A stretch of DNA of 64,000 bases from Ga0077560 sp046330435. Lineage in GTDB: Bacteria > Actinomycetota > Thermoleophilia > Miltoncostaeales > Miltoncostaeaceae. Location of the stretch: positions 62,001-126,000 of the forward strand of contig JAXLST010000007.1 of assembly GCA_046330435.1 (NCBI GenBank), written 5' to 3'. The notes under the pieces are model-generated. The model was not told the origin of the DNA. It saw only the letters and a program-made list of their open reading frames with translations, and did not search any database. Shown here in pieces: positions 33,228 to 43,358 of the stretch (position 1 is the first letter of the stretch; each line of letters begins with the position of its first letter). The position numbers and the translations under genes are program-made.

Positions 33228-33906
33228 GGACGGCTGGCTGACCCGCGTGGTCGGCCAGCCCGTCTTCCGCATCAACGAGGGCTGCCCGGCGGGGGAGATC
33301 GCCTCCCACGTGGTCGGCGCGGCGGGCGGCAGCCTGTACTTCATCAGGGTGCCCGCGTCGGACACCGAGCGGGTGAGCGAGCTCGCACGCCTGGGATTCG
33401 AGGTCGTGGACTGCGGCATCACGCTCTCCCGGGCGCCCGAGCCCGCGGTCGAGGACCCGGCGTCCGTGATCGAGGCCGGCCCGGAGCACGCGGGGCGCGT
33501 CGCGATCATCGGCGGCAGCGCGTTCGCGATGTCCCGGTTCCACCTCGATCCTCACATGCACCCCGGTTCCGCCGATGCCATAAAGCGGGAATGGGCGCGC
33601 AACTGCGCCACCGGCGGCCGCGGTGTCGCCACCCTCGTCGCCCTTCACGACGGCGAGGTCGCCGGGTTCCTGGCGGTTCTGGCAGCGGGGGAGGACCACG
33701 TGATCGACCTGGTGGCCGTTGACGGCCGGTACCGGGGCCTCGGCATCGGCCGGAGCCTGGTGCAGGCGTTCATCGCACGGTTCGGACCCCGCTCGGCCCA
33801 GCTGCTCGTGGGCACGCAGGCGGCGAACGTCGCATCCCTGCGGATGTACGAGGCCCTCGGGTTCCGCGTCCAGTCCTCCCACTACGCGATGCACCTCCAC
33901 ACATGA
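33175..33906 (+). CDS. GNAT-family N-acetyltransferase (sugar-locus type)
   Basis: A protein of 243 residues or slightly fewer. Starts at GTG 33175 or TTG 33196 are both possible within the overlap with the epimerase gene. The C-terminal half is a GNAT domain: ATLVALHDGEVAGFLAVLA, the acetyl-CoA motif DGRYRGLGIGRSLVQAF and ANVASLRMYEALGFRV. The N-terminal half is less conserved. The layout resembles WecD-like enzymes that N-acetylate amino-sugars, fitting a position downstream of an aminotransferase. Confidence 0.85.
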   Translation: MSHRSPRLPTVVEARIAEDGWLTRVVGQPVFRINEGCPAGEIASHVVGAAGGSLYFIRVPASDTERVSELARLGFEVVDCGITLSRAPEPAVEDPASVIEAGPEHAGRVAIIGGSAFAMSRFHLDPHMHPGSADAIKREWARNCATGGRGVATLVALHDGEVAGFLAVLAAGEDHVIDLVAVDGRYRGLGIGRSLVQAFIARFGPRSAQLLVGTQAANVASLRMYEALGFRVQSSHYAMHLHT

Positions 33907-34901
33907 ACACTCACTCGAAGCTCCCGGACGACCGCGTGCTGGTCGTCGCCGAGATCGGCAACAACCACGAGGGGGACGTCCACGCCGCCCTCGACCTGGT
34001 GCGGGCCGCGGCCTGCGCCGGCTGCGACGCCGTGAAGCTGCAGGTGTTCCGCGCGGAGTCCTTCGTGCGGCCGTCCCAGCCGGAGCGCCTCGCGCAGATG
34101 ACCGGCTTCCAGATGGCGGACGACGAGATCGAGCAGGTCGTCGCCCTCGCACGGGAACTGGGCCTGCTGGTCATCGCGACGCCCCTGGACCTCCCCAGCC
34201 TCGCGCTGGTGGGCCCCATGGTCGACGCCCTCAAGATCGCGTCCGGCGACAACGACCACCTGCCGCTCATCCGGGCGTGCGCCGCGGTCGACGTGCCGCT
34301 GGTCATCTCCACGGGCCTCGCCGACCTGGCCACGGTGCGCCGGGCGATCGAGGCCGTGCGCGAGGTCGCCGCCGGCCACGAGGTGTGGCTGCTGCAGTGC
34401 ACCGCCGCGTACCCGGCGATGCCGGAGGAGGTCAACCTTGGCGCCATCCAGACCATGGCGCGGGAGTTCGGCGTGCCGGTCGGCTACTCGGACCACACCT
34501 CCGGGGTGGAGGTCGCGCCGCTGGCGGTCGCCGCCGGCGCCCGGATGATCGAGAAGCACATCACCCTCAGCCACCGCCGGTCCGACTTCCGGGACCACCT
34601 CATCAGCGCCGACCCGTCGGAGCTCACCCGCATGGTGTCGCACATCCGCTGGGTGGAGCGCGTGGCCGGCGATGGGATCAAGCGCCCGCTGGACGCCGAA
34701 ACCCCGCTCATGACGGCGGCGCGTCGCTCGATCGTGGCGGCACAGGACATCCCGCAGGGTGCGATGCTTGAGGAGGCCGACATCACCTGGATGCGGCCCC
34801 GCGACGGCCTGCGCCCCGGCGAGGAGTCCCGCATCCTGGGGCGGACCCTCACGCGCACCCGCCACCGCGGGCAGTCGCTGCTGGAGGCCGAAACCGAGTG
34901 A
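33903..34901 (+). CDS. neuB: NeuB-family nonulosonic acid synthase
   Basis: A 332-residue NeuB/PseI/LegI/SpsE-type synthase that condenses phosphoenolpyruvate with an amino-hexose to give a nine-carbon acid sugar. Motifs: VLVVAEIGNNHEGDVHAALD, CDAVKLQVFRAESF, LKIASGDNDHLPLI, LLQCTAAYPAMPEEVNLGAI and VGYSDHTSGVEVAPLAVAAG. The C-terminal SAF antifreeze-like domain is RRSIVAAQDIPQGAMLEEAD. The start overlaps the GNAT stop. The exact product (sialic, legionaminic or pseudaminic-like) cannot be fixed, since no NeuC/LegG-type hydrolysing epimerase is visible. Confidence 0.93.
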   Translation: MNTHSKLPDDRVLVVAEIGNNHEGDVHAALDLVRAAACAGCDAVKLQVFRAESFVRPSQPERLAQMTGFQMADDEIEQVVALARELGLLVIATPLDLPSLALVGPMVDALKIASGDNDHLPLIRACAAVDVPLVISTGLADLATVRRAIEAVREVAAGHEVWLLQCTAAYPAMPEEVNLGAIQTMAREFGVPVGYSDHTSGVEVAPLAVAAGARMIEKHITLSHRRSDFRDHLISADPSELTRMVSHIRWVERVAGDGIKRPLDAETPLMTAARRSIVAAQDIPQGAMLEEADITWMRPRDGLRPGEESRILGRTLTRTRHRGQSLLEAETE

Positions 34902-34915
34902 TTGGGGCATAGCCG

Positions 34916-36784
34916 ATGTGCGGGATCGCCGGGTACATCGGCAGCCGGCAGTTGAGCGACCAGGCCCTGGAAGGTGCCCGGGACGCCCTGGCCTCACGAG
35001 GCCCGGACGCCTCGGGCATCCGCCGTTTCCGGACCCCGCAGGGCGGGTTCTGCGACCTGGTCCACACCCGCCTGTCGATCATCGACCTGGACCCGCGGGC
35101 GAGCCAGCCGTTCACCCGCAACCAGGGCCCCGGCCACAGCTGGGGCGGCGGCGGGTCGTGGCTCACCTACAACGGCGAGCTGTACGACTACCTGGAGATC
35201 CGCGCGGAGCTGGAGGAGGAGGGCGAGCGGTTCGCCACCACCTCCGACACCGAGGTGCTGGCCTGCGCGATCGACCGGTGGGGGTGGGACGCCCTCGACC
35301 GCTTCGAGGGCATGTGGGCGTTCGGCCGCTACGACGAGGCCGCCGGCGAGCTGGTGCTGTGCCGCGACCGGTTCGGCGAGAAGCCCCTGTTCATCCACCG
35401 CGCGACCGACGGCCTGTACTTCGCGTCCGAGCCGAAGGCGCTGTTCGCGATGCTGGGCCGCACCCTGCCGCCCAACATGCGGCACCTCGCCCGGTTCCTG
35501 GTGAACGGCTACAAGGCGCTGAACAAGGGCGGGGAGACGTTCTTCGAGGGCGTCGCCCAGGTCCCGCCCGCCACCATGCTCACCGCGACGTCCGACGGCC
35601 CGGAGCGCGTCCGCACCTACTGGGACCCGCGCCTCGGCATCGACGAGGGCATGGAGTACCCGGAGGCCGTGGCCGCCGTCCGTGACCGGCTGGTGCGGTC
35701 CGTCGAGCTGCGCATGCGCGCCGACGTGCCGCTGGCGTTCTGCCTGTCCGGCGGCGTCGACTCCGTGTCGCTCATCAGCATCGCCGCCCACGAGCTGGGG
35801 CACGACGTCCACGGGTTCACGATCGTGAACACGGACGCCCGGTACGAGGAGGCGGACATGATCGCGGTCGCCGTGGAGCACCTGGGCGTGCGCCACACCG
35901 AGGTGCCGCTGTCGACCGCCGGGTTCCTCGACCGCCTGCGCCGCCAGGTCGCCGAGCACGACGCCCCCATCGTCACCATCACGTACTACGCGCACCGCCT
36001 GCTGATGGAGGCGATCCGCGACGCCGGCTACAAGATCTCGATCTCCGGCACCGCCGCCGACGAGCTGTTCACCGGCTACTACGACCACCACGTCGCCTAC
36101 CTGGCGATGATCCGCCAGGACGCCGAGCTGCACGCCGCCTCGCTCGCGGCCTGGACCGAGCACGTGAAGCCCATCGTGCGGAACCCGTACCTGTCCGACC
36201 CGGAGCTGTTCGTCCGGGACCCGGCCTTCCGGGACCACATCTACCTCAAGAACGACGAGTTCGCGGCCCGGCTGCGCGTGCCGTTCCACGAGGAGTTCTC
36301 GGAGCGGGACTTCGGCGCCGGACCGGACGTGCTCCGCACCCGGATGCTCAACGAGCTGTTCCACGAGTCCGTCCCCGTGATCCTCGCCGAGGACGACCTC
36401 AACGCGATGGCCGTGTCCATCGAGAACCGCAGCCCGTTCCTGGACCGCGGCCTCGCCGAGCTCACGTGGACGATCCCCACGCGCCATCTGGTGCAGAAGG
36501 GCCGCGCCAAGGCGGTCCTGCGTGACGCGATGCGCGGCATCGCCCCGCAGCCGATCCTCGACAACCGCCGCAAGGTGGGCTTCAACGCCCCGCTGGAGGA
36601 CCTGCTGGACCTCGACGACGCCGAGGTCCGCGCCGAGCTGCTCTCCGACTCACCGGTGTGGGACCTCGTGAGGCGCGAGTCGATCGAGGACCTGCTGAAG
36701 GAGCGCAACCTCCCGAACAGCGAGTCCAAGTTCCTGTTCAGCCTCCTGGGAACCAAGATGTTCCTGGAGCACTGCTCCGCCTGA
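34916..36784 (+). CDS. asnB: AsnB-type glutamine-dependent amidotransferase 1
   Basis: A 622-residue class II amidotransferase. It has the N-terminal nucleophile Cys2 (MCGIAGYIGSRQL), the glutaminase motif SWLTYNGELYDYLEIR, and the synthetase PP-loop AFCLSGGVDSVSLISIAA with SGTAADELFTGYYDHH. It is last in the plus-strand sugar operon. Such AsnB homologues in O-antigen and flagellar glycan loci amidate sugar carboxylates rather than aspartate; that is the likely role here. It ends next to a hairpin. Confidence 0.93.
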   Translation: MCGIAGYIGSRQLSDQALEGARDALASRGPDASGIRRFRTPQGGFCDLVHTRLSIIDLDPRASQPFTRNQGPGHSWGGGGSWLTYNGELYDYLEIRAELEEEGERFATTSDTEVLACAIDRWGWDALDRFEGMWAFGRYDEAAGELVLCRDRFGEKPLFIHRATDGLYFASEPKALFAMLGRTLPPNMRHLARFLVNGYKALNKGGETFFEGVAQVPPATMLTATSDGPERVRTYWDPRLGIDEGMEYPEAVAAVRDRLVRSVELRMRADVPLAFCLSGGVDSVSLISIAAHELGHDVHGFTIVNTDARYEEADMIAVAVEHLGVRHTEVPLSTAGFLDRLRRQVAEHDAPIVTITYYAHRLLMEAIRDAGYKISISGTAADELFTGYYDHHVAYLAMIRQDAELHAASLAAWTEHVKPIVRNPYLSDPELFVRDPAFRDHIYLKNDEFAARLRVPFHEEFSERDFGAGPDVLRTRMLNELFHESVPVILAEDDLNAMAVSIENRSPFLDRGLAELTWTIPTRHLVQKGRAKAVLRDAMRGIAPQPILDNRRKVGFNAPLEDLLDLDDAEVRAELLSDSPVWDLVRRESIEDLLKERNLPNSESKFLFSLLGTKMFLEHCSA

Positions 36785-36789
36785 GCCGG

Positions 36790-37095
36790 TCACACCGGGG
36801 CGACAGCCCCGGTGGTGCTGTGCGGACGTGCGATCGCGGCTCCCAGCAGGGCGAGCGCCGCGGGCAGGAAGTAGGGGCCGAGGAGCATCGCGAGCAGGAC
36901 GCATGCGATGCAGAGCAGCGTCGCCAGGCCGATCGCAGCCGCGCGGGCGCGCCGCACGGCGCAGATGACCGCGGCGATCGCCAGCCCGACGGCGGACCAA
37001 AGGAGGGCGATGCCGCCCAGGTGGAACATCCCCGCGAAGGCGATGAGAGGGGTGATCCAGAGCACCGCCGCCAGAACGATCAACCGTCGGCTCAT
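36790..37095 (-). CDS. Small membrane protein of unknown function
   Basis: A 101-residue protein with about four short hydrophobic stretches (LIVLAAVLWITPLIAFAGM, LWSAVGLAIAAVICAV, GLATLLCIACVLLAMLL, FLPAALALLGAAI). I start it at ATG 37095 (MSRRLIVLA), because the upstream extension is not membrane-like. The 3' end doubles as the terminator hairpin of the sugar operon. Confidence 0.65.
   Translation of the reverse strand: MSRRLIVLAAVLWITPLIAFAGMFHLGGIALLWSAVGLAIAAVICAVRRARAAAIGLATLLCIACVLLAMLLGPYFLPAALALLGAAIARPHSTTGAVAPV
36794..36813 (+). terminator. Terminator of the plus-strand sugar operon
   Basis: ACCGGGGC and its complement with loop GACA, 10 bases after the asnB stop. It lies inside the end of the opposing gene. 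Confidence 0.6.
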
Positions 37096-37172
37096 GGGCT
37101 TACGATATTCCGCGCCCGGCATCGCGTCGAGGGGCTGGTGCGAGCGCTGGCCCACCCCCCGCGTTGCGTCGT

Positions 37173-37394
37173 TCAGGGCCGCTCCCAGGGCTCCTCGGCG
37201 ATCATCGCCACCGTGCCCGCATCCGCCCAGCTGACCTCGGCATCCGTCTGCGGCCTCGCCGCGTACTCCTCCACGATCCGCCGGCCCACCGCCGCGCGCT
37301 TGCGCCGGTCCATGCGCCCGACGGTCGCACTCCAAAAGCGCTTCAAGATCGCGATCACGCGTCGAGCATACGGTCGTCCGGCACGGGCCGTCAC
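37173..37394 (-). CDS. Possible antitoxin remnant
   Basis: A 73-residue open frame. Its C-terminal half (RRIVEEYAARPQTDAEVSWA, AMIAEEPWE) resembles the tail of ribbon-helix-helix antitoxins of the VapB/CopG group, but the N-terminal DNA-binding strand and helices are missing. A GTG at 37358 is a plausible internal start. It sits just downstream of the vapBC pair and may be a decayed antitoxin. Function is doubtful. Confidence 0.4.
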   Translation of the reverse strand: MTARAGRPYARRVIAILKRFWSATVGRMDRRKRAAVGRRIVEEYAARPQTDAEVSWADAGTVAMIAEEPWERP

Positions 37395-37780
37395 GCGGCC
37401 GAGCAGTCGATGATCTGGGCCCCGTGACCATGTGACCGCGCCAGCCGGCGGTCGGTCGTGAGCAACGGCGCGTCGAGCAGCTCGGCCAATGCCAGGTACG
37501 CCGCGTCAGATGCGGTGTGGGTCGCCCGCAGGTCCCAGACCCGCACCGCCAGGATCGCTGAGGGAAACACCAGGTACGGAGGGTTGCGGAGCGCCCGGAT
37601 CACATCGTCATCCCATGCGGCACGCCGGGCGCGTTCGGCGCGGCGAAGGCCGCTGAGGACCTCCAGCGGCGTCGCATCGAGCACGTAGACGTCCTCCGAT
37701 TCGACGAGCCGCTCGGCCACGGCTTCCCGCTTCGGTCCCGGCAGCAACAGGTCGACCCACGCGGAGGCGTCCAGCACCAT
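37391..37780 (-). CDS. vapC: VapC-type PIN-domain toxin
   Basis: A 129-residue PIN ribonuclease starting MVLDASAWVDLLLPG. The four acidic residues are Asp in LDASA, Glu in PLEVLSGLRR, Asp in ASDAAYLALAE and Asp in LLTTDRRLA. The ATG overlaps the antitoxin stop by one base (TGATG), the standard toxin-antitoxin arrangement. VapC toxins cleave tRNA or rRNA when the antitoxin is lost. Confidence 0.92.
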   Translation of the reverse strand: MVLDASAWVDLLLPGPKREAVAERLVESEDVYVLDATPLEVLSGLRRAERARRAAWDDDVIRALRNPPYLVFPSAILAVRVWDLRATHTASDAAYLALAELLDAPLLTTDRRLARSHGHGAQIIDCSAA

Positions 37781-38031
37781 CACGGGAAGTGGCGCTCCCA
37801 CTTCTCGTCCATCTCCTCACGCGCCAGCCGGATCGCCTCCGCGCCGGAGATCGGCGAGTCCAGTCTCAGTCCGCGAACCAACTCCAGGTACTCCTTCATG
37901 GTGGGCCGTCCGGCGAGCCTGCCGAGCTCCGTGCGCAGGTAGTCCGACAGGCTCACTCCCTGCAGCGCCGCCTTCGCCTTCAGCCGTCTGACCGTGTCCT
38001 CGGGCACGTCACGAATCTGCACGATGGGCAT
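37780..38031 (-). CDS. vapB: VapB/FitA-like antitoxin
   Basis: An 83-residue ribbon-helix-helix protein: PIVQIRDVPEDTVRRLKAKA, then LQGVSLSDYLRTELGRLAG, and a charged toxin-binding tail (EAIRLAREEMDEKWERHF). I chose ATG 38031 with TGGAG upstream over the longer open frame. It pairs with vapC. Confidence 0.9.
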   Translation of the reverse strand: MPIVQIRDVPEDTVRRLKAKAALQGVSLSDYLRTELGRLAGRPTMKEYLELVRGLRLDSPISGAEAIRLAREEMDEKWERHFP

Positions 38032-38109
38032 CGCACGACTCCAGATCGAAGTGCATGAATTTTGCATGCAGAGTGTCGCAGGACGCGCGCGCCGCGTCCA
38101 TCGGCGGCG

Positions 38110-39129
38110 TCAGGTGCCGACGATCTCCCGGCGGCGGGCGGCGATGAGCGCCTCCACCAGCTCGGTGGGGAGCGGCGTGTCGAGCGGGAACCGCAGCGCG
38201 CCCTTCGACGTGGCGTACCCCGCGGTGAGATCCCCGACCGCGCCGAGCACGGAGCCGCTGTGGGGGAGGTAGCTCAGATGCTTCGTGAACGCGGCGAAGC
38301 CGGCGACGGCCTTTCCCCTGACGCGGAAGGCGGGCGCGCCGTAGGCCAGGCCCTCCTCGGCCTCGGGCAGCAACTCCAGGATCGTCCGGCGCAGCGCCTC
38401 CAGCGTGCTCCGGCCGGGTTCGTCCACGCCGGCCAGGTAGTCGTCGATCTCCCGCGCGCTCACCGCGAGCAGTGTCGGCCGGGCGCGGGCGGGCGTCAAC
38501 GTGCCGCCCAGGCGCTCCCGGAGGCCGGCGGCCATCACCGCGATCGTCGCCCAGTCGAACAGGCCGATGAGCGGCCCGGCGACCGGCATGAGCCGCCCCG
38601 CGGTGTTGCGGGTCATGCGCACCCGCATGTGGAGGCGGGACCCATCACCGTGCGGATCGAGCGCCATCGCCCAGGTGAGGTCCAGGGCCCGCGGCGGCAG
38701 CGGGTCGTCCCGCTCCGGCCACCGCCAGCCCAGGGCGGGATCCCGGACGGTGCGCATCACCACCGCCCGCTCCGGGTCGAGGTGGGTCACGCGGAACACC
38801 GGGTCCCCGGGCCCGTAGTCCGGCACCTCGTCGCCCACCGTCAGGCCTTGGAAGGCCGGGTCGATCTCGCGCAGGGGCCGCCGGGCCTCTGGGACGAGCC
38901 ACTCCAGCCCGCGCGGCAGGTACCAGCCCGCCCGGCCCTTGCCGAGCTGCACCAGCCACGGCCAGACCGCCTCCGGCGGTGCGGGCAGCGTCACCACGCG
39001 GTCCATCACGGCCCGCGGCCGGGGGATCAGCTCGTCGCCCGGCAGATGGCGGACGAGGTCCCTGTCCGACGCGCCCGACCGCCGGCCGAGCCGCGAGCAA
39101 CCGGCACCCAGCAGGGCGCCGGCCGCCAC
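38110..39129 (-). CDS. SRPBCC-domain protein fused to a DUF1801 domain
   Basis: A protein of about 339 residues. From the GTG at 39129 (VAAGALLGAGCSRL, a short hydrophobic lead) a START/SRPBCC-like domain runs to about residue 215 (VTLPAPPEAVWPWLVQLGKG, PGDPVFRVTHLDPERAVVM). A DUF1801/YdhG-like domain follows (SAREIDDYLAGVDEPGRSTL, EEGLAYGAPAFRVRGKAVAG, KHLSYLPHSGSVL). Both domains are common alone; the single-chain fusion is unusual. It starts 17 bases after the nitroreductase stop and is probably cotranscribed. The function is unknown. Confidence 0.75.
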   Translation of the reverse strand: MAAGALLGAGCSRLGRRSGASDRDLVRHLPGDELIPRPRAVMDRVVTLPAPPEAVWPWLVQLGKGRAGWYLPRGLEWLVPEARRPLREIDPAFQGLTVGDEVPDYGPGDPVFRVTHLDPERAVVMRTVRDPALGWRWPERDDPLPPRALDLTWAMALDPHGDGSRLHMRVRMTRNTAGRLMPVAGPLIGLFDWATIAVMAAGLRERLGGTLTPARARPTLLAVSAREIDDYLAGVDEPGRSTLEALRRTILELLPEAEEGLAYGAPAFRVRGKAVAGFAAFTKHLSYLPHSGSVLGAVGDLTAGYATSKGALRFPLDTPLPTELVEALIAARRREIVGT

Positions 39130-39146
39130 GGCCCCGGCGGGACGGA

Positions 39147-39806
39147 TCAGGCCCGTGTGTTGCCCCAGGTCTCGTCGTGGACGAGCGTCTTCCAGGTGCG
39201 GAAGGTCTTCTGCATCGCCGGGGCGACACCCTCGGGGAACGACTCGGGGTACCCGAGCGGCGTGAGGATCACCGGGTCCACCTCGGCGGGCAGGCCCAGG
39301 ATCTCCCGCAGGCGGTCCTTCTCGAACCGCTGGAACGCGGTGGTGGGAACCGAGCCGATGCCCTCGGCCCGGGCGGCGAGGAACAGGTTCTCCATCGCGA
39401 ACGCCACGGAGATGACGTCGTCCTCGTGCCCGCCGGCGCGCATCGACTCCGGGTAGTTGTCGCGCGGCACCACCAGGCCGAACACCCACGCCGGCACGTT
39501 GCGGTAGCTCGGCAGGAGCTTCTCGGCGGTCTGGCGGCCCCACTCGGCCTTCTCCTCCTCGGACACGCCGTCCTTCCACGGGCGCATCTCGCGGAAGTAC
39601 CGCGCGCCGCCGTCGATCACGAACTCGGCGACCTTCGCCCGGCGCTCCGCGTCGCGCACCACCAGGATGCTCCACGCCTGCGCGCCGCTGCCGGTGGGCG
39701 CGCGCAGCGCCAGCCGCAGCAGGTGGTCAAGGGTCTCGTCCGGGATCGGCCGGTCGGTGTAGTTGCGCACCGCGCGGCGCTTGCGGATGGCCTCGACGAC
39801 GTCCAT
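39147..39806 (-). CDS. Nitroreductase-family FMN oxidoreductase
   Basis: A 219-residue protein with the family start MDVVEAIRKRRAVRNYTDRP and the FMN-binding RLALRAPTGSGAQAWSILVV. The later motifs are AVAFAMENLFLAARAEGIGS and a C-terminal DPVILTPLGYPES. It probably reduces nitro-compounds or quinones with NAD(P)H as a homodimer. It is preceded by an OsmC-family gene, and together they look like a small redox-defence operon. Confidence 0.92.
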   Translation of the reverse strand: MDVVEAIRKRRAVRNYTDRPIPDETLDHLLRLALRAPTGSGAQAWSILVVRDAERRAKVAEFVIDGGARYFREMRPWKDGVSEEEKAEWGRQTAEKLLPSYRNVPAWVFGLVVPRDNYPESMRAGGHEDDVISVAFAMENLFLAARAEGIGSVPTTAFQRFEKDRLREILGLPAEVDPVILTPLGYPESFPEGVAPAMQKTFRTWKTLVHDETWGNTRA

Positions 39807-39836
39807 GTGCGTACCTCGGGTCGGGGTTGCTGAGGG

Positions 39837-40337
39837 TCAGGCGGTGGCGCCGGCGGTCTCGGCGACCGGCTGGAAGTCCAGCTCGGTGACGATCTCGATG
39901 GCGGCGGCCACGGACCGGGCGTTGGGGCAGTGGTGCGCGTGGATGGTGTTGCACCGCTCGGCGGCCTCGCGCTGCCCCTCCTCGGCCCTGAGGTGGTACG
40001 TCACGGTGATCTTGCGCAGGCGCAGGACCCCGTCCGGGTCCACCACGACCTCACCGTCGGCGTCGCAGGTGAGGCTGTCGCCGTCGGCCTTGATGCCGCG
40101 GGCCTTCAGCGTGCCGCCGAACGTCCCGATGAGGCAGCCCGCCACGGACGCCACCAGGTAGTCCAGGGTGCCCGGGTGCTCCGGCACCGTGCCCGGCGCG
40201 AAGCCGTAGTGCTCGCCCTGCCAGCCGGGGGTGCCGAACGTGACCGGGGTGCCGGTCATGTGCAGCATCGCCTTGCGGATGGGCGGGTTCTCCCGCGTGA
40301 GGCTCACGTGGATGTGGTGCACGGTCTCTTCGGCCAT
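39837..40337 (-). CDS. OsmC-family protein
   Basis: A 166-residue OsmC/Ohr-fold protein. It has TPVTFGTPGWQGEHYGFAPG, the first active-site-like Cys in TLDYLVASVAGCLIGTFGG and the second Cys in CNTIHAHHCPNARSV. These are thiol-dependent peroxidase-type features. It lies 30 bases upstream of the nitroreductase gene and is likely the first gene of that operon. Confidence 0.9.
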   Translation of the reverse strand: MAEETVHHIHVSLTRENPPIRKAMLHMTGTPVTFGTPGWQGEHYGFAPGTVPEHPGTLDYLVASVAGCLIGTFGGTLKARGIKADGDSLTCDADGEVVVDPDGVLRLRKITVTYHLRAEEGQREAAERCNTIHAHHCPNARSVAAAIEIVTELDFQPVAETAGATA

Positions 40338-40407
40338 GCGTCCTCCCTGGGTCGGTCGGTGGTGGGCGGCTCTGAGCCTAATTTCCCGGCGCGCGCGGCG
40401 GCCACTC

Positions 40408-42228
<1,821 letters not shown>

Positions 42229-42283
42229 CGCGGGAGTGTATTCGCGGCCCCGTGAGCGGGCCCGGCGGTGCCAGACTGCCGGG

Positions 42284-42745
42284 ATGCGCATCACCCCCGT
42301 CTCACCGCACGACCCCGCCGTGCTGGCGCTGCTGGCCGCCTCCGACGCCTACCACGAGGCCCTGTACCCGGCGGAGAGCAACCACCTGGAGGACCCGGAC
42401 GACCTCGACCGTCCGAACGTCGCCCTGTTCGGCGGGTTCGTGGACGGCACGCTGGCGGCGATCGGCGCGATCAAGCTGGTGGACGGCGACGTGCGGTACG
42501 CCGAGGTCAAGCGCGTATGGGTCGACCCCGCGCACCGGGGCGGCGGCCGGTCGAAGCTCGTGATGGCGCACCTGGAGGACGAGGCCCGGGCCCGCGGCGC
42601 CGCGGTGGCGCGCCTGGAGACGGGGATCAGCCAGCCGGAGGCGATCGGCCTGTACCGGCGGCTCGGGTACGCCGAGCGCCCGCCGTTCGGGGACTACCTG
42701 CCGGACCCGCTGAGCATCTTCATGGAGAAGCCGCTGGCGGGCTGA
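42284..42745 (+). CDS. GNAT-family acetyltransferase
   Basis: A 153-residue GNAT enzyme: AIGAIKLVDGDVRYAEVKRV, the acetyl-CoA loop VDPAHRGGGRSKLVMAHLED and EAIGLYRRLGYAERPPFGDY. The length is normal for a single-domain GNAT. It diverges from the ABC exporter and overlaps the convergent PaiB-like gene by 26 bases. The substrate is unknown. Confidence 0.9.
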   Translation: MRITPVSPHDPAVLALLAASDAYHEALYPAESNHLEDPDDLDRPNVALFGGFVDGTLAAIGAIKLVDGDVRYAEVKRVWVDPAHRGGGRSKLVMAHLEDEARARGAAVARLETGISQPEAIGLYRRLGYAERPPFGDYLPDPLSIFMEKPLAG

Positions 42746-43358
42746 ACCGGCGCATCGCGCGGGCGGTCGCGGCGGCCTCACCGCCCAGCGACTCCAGCCC
42801 CTCGATGGCGCCGTCCCGGTCCTCCGGCGGGCGGTTCTGGCCGAGCTTGAACTTCGCCTCCAGGCGATCCACCCGCAGCTCCAGCCCCACCACCGCGCCC
42901 GCAAGCCGTCCCGTGAACCCGGCGGGCGCGTCGCCGACGCGCCAGGGTTCCGGCATCGACGCCTCCATCCGGTCGGTGAGGCGCTCCAGGTGGTGCCGCA
43001 CCCACGACGCGTCGTCGATGAAGCGGATGCGGCCGTGCACGTGGACCACGGCGTAGTTCCAGGTGGGCACGACCATGCCGTGCTCGCGCTTGGACGGATA
43101 CCAACCCGGTGAGACGTATGCCCTGGGGCCCGTGAACACGGCGAGCGCGCCGCCGGTGTCGCCCTCGCGCCACACGGGGTTCGCCCGGGCCACGTGGCCC
43201 TGCAGCAGGAGCCCCTCGCCGTGGTCCTCCGCCAGCAGGGGGACGGGGTCGGCGACCGGCCCGTCCGCGCGCGGCACCACCAGCGTCGCCAGCGGGTGCT
43301 CGCGGATGAGCTCGAGCGCCGCGGCGTCGTCCGCGGCGAAGTGGCCCGGCACGAACAT
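42720..43358 (-). CDS. PaiB-like FMN-binding protein
   Basis: A 212-residue split-barrel flavin-binding protein of the PaiB/negative transcriptional regulator family: MFVPGHFAADDAAALELIRE, HPLATLVVPRADGPVADPVP, GWYPSKREHGMVVPTWNYAV and AVVGLELRVDRLEAKFKLGQ. The ATG at 43358 shares one base with the preceding gene's stop (TGATG), so they are coupled. In Bacillus PaiB represses protease and sporulation genes; here a role in transcription or redox is unproven. Confidence 0.9.
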   Translation of the reverse strand: MFVPGHFAADDAAALELIREHPLATLVVPRADGPVADPVPLLAEDHGEGLLLQGHVARANPVWREGDTGGALAVFTGPRAYVSPGWYPSKREHGMVVPTWNYAVVHVHGRIRFIDDASWVRHHLERLTDRMEASMPEPWRVGDAPAGFTGRLAGAVVGLELRVDRLEAKFKLGQNRPPEDRDGAIEGLESLGGEAAATARAMRRFSPPAASP

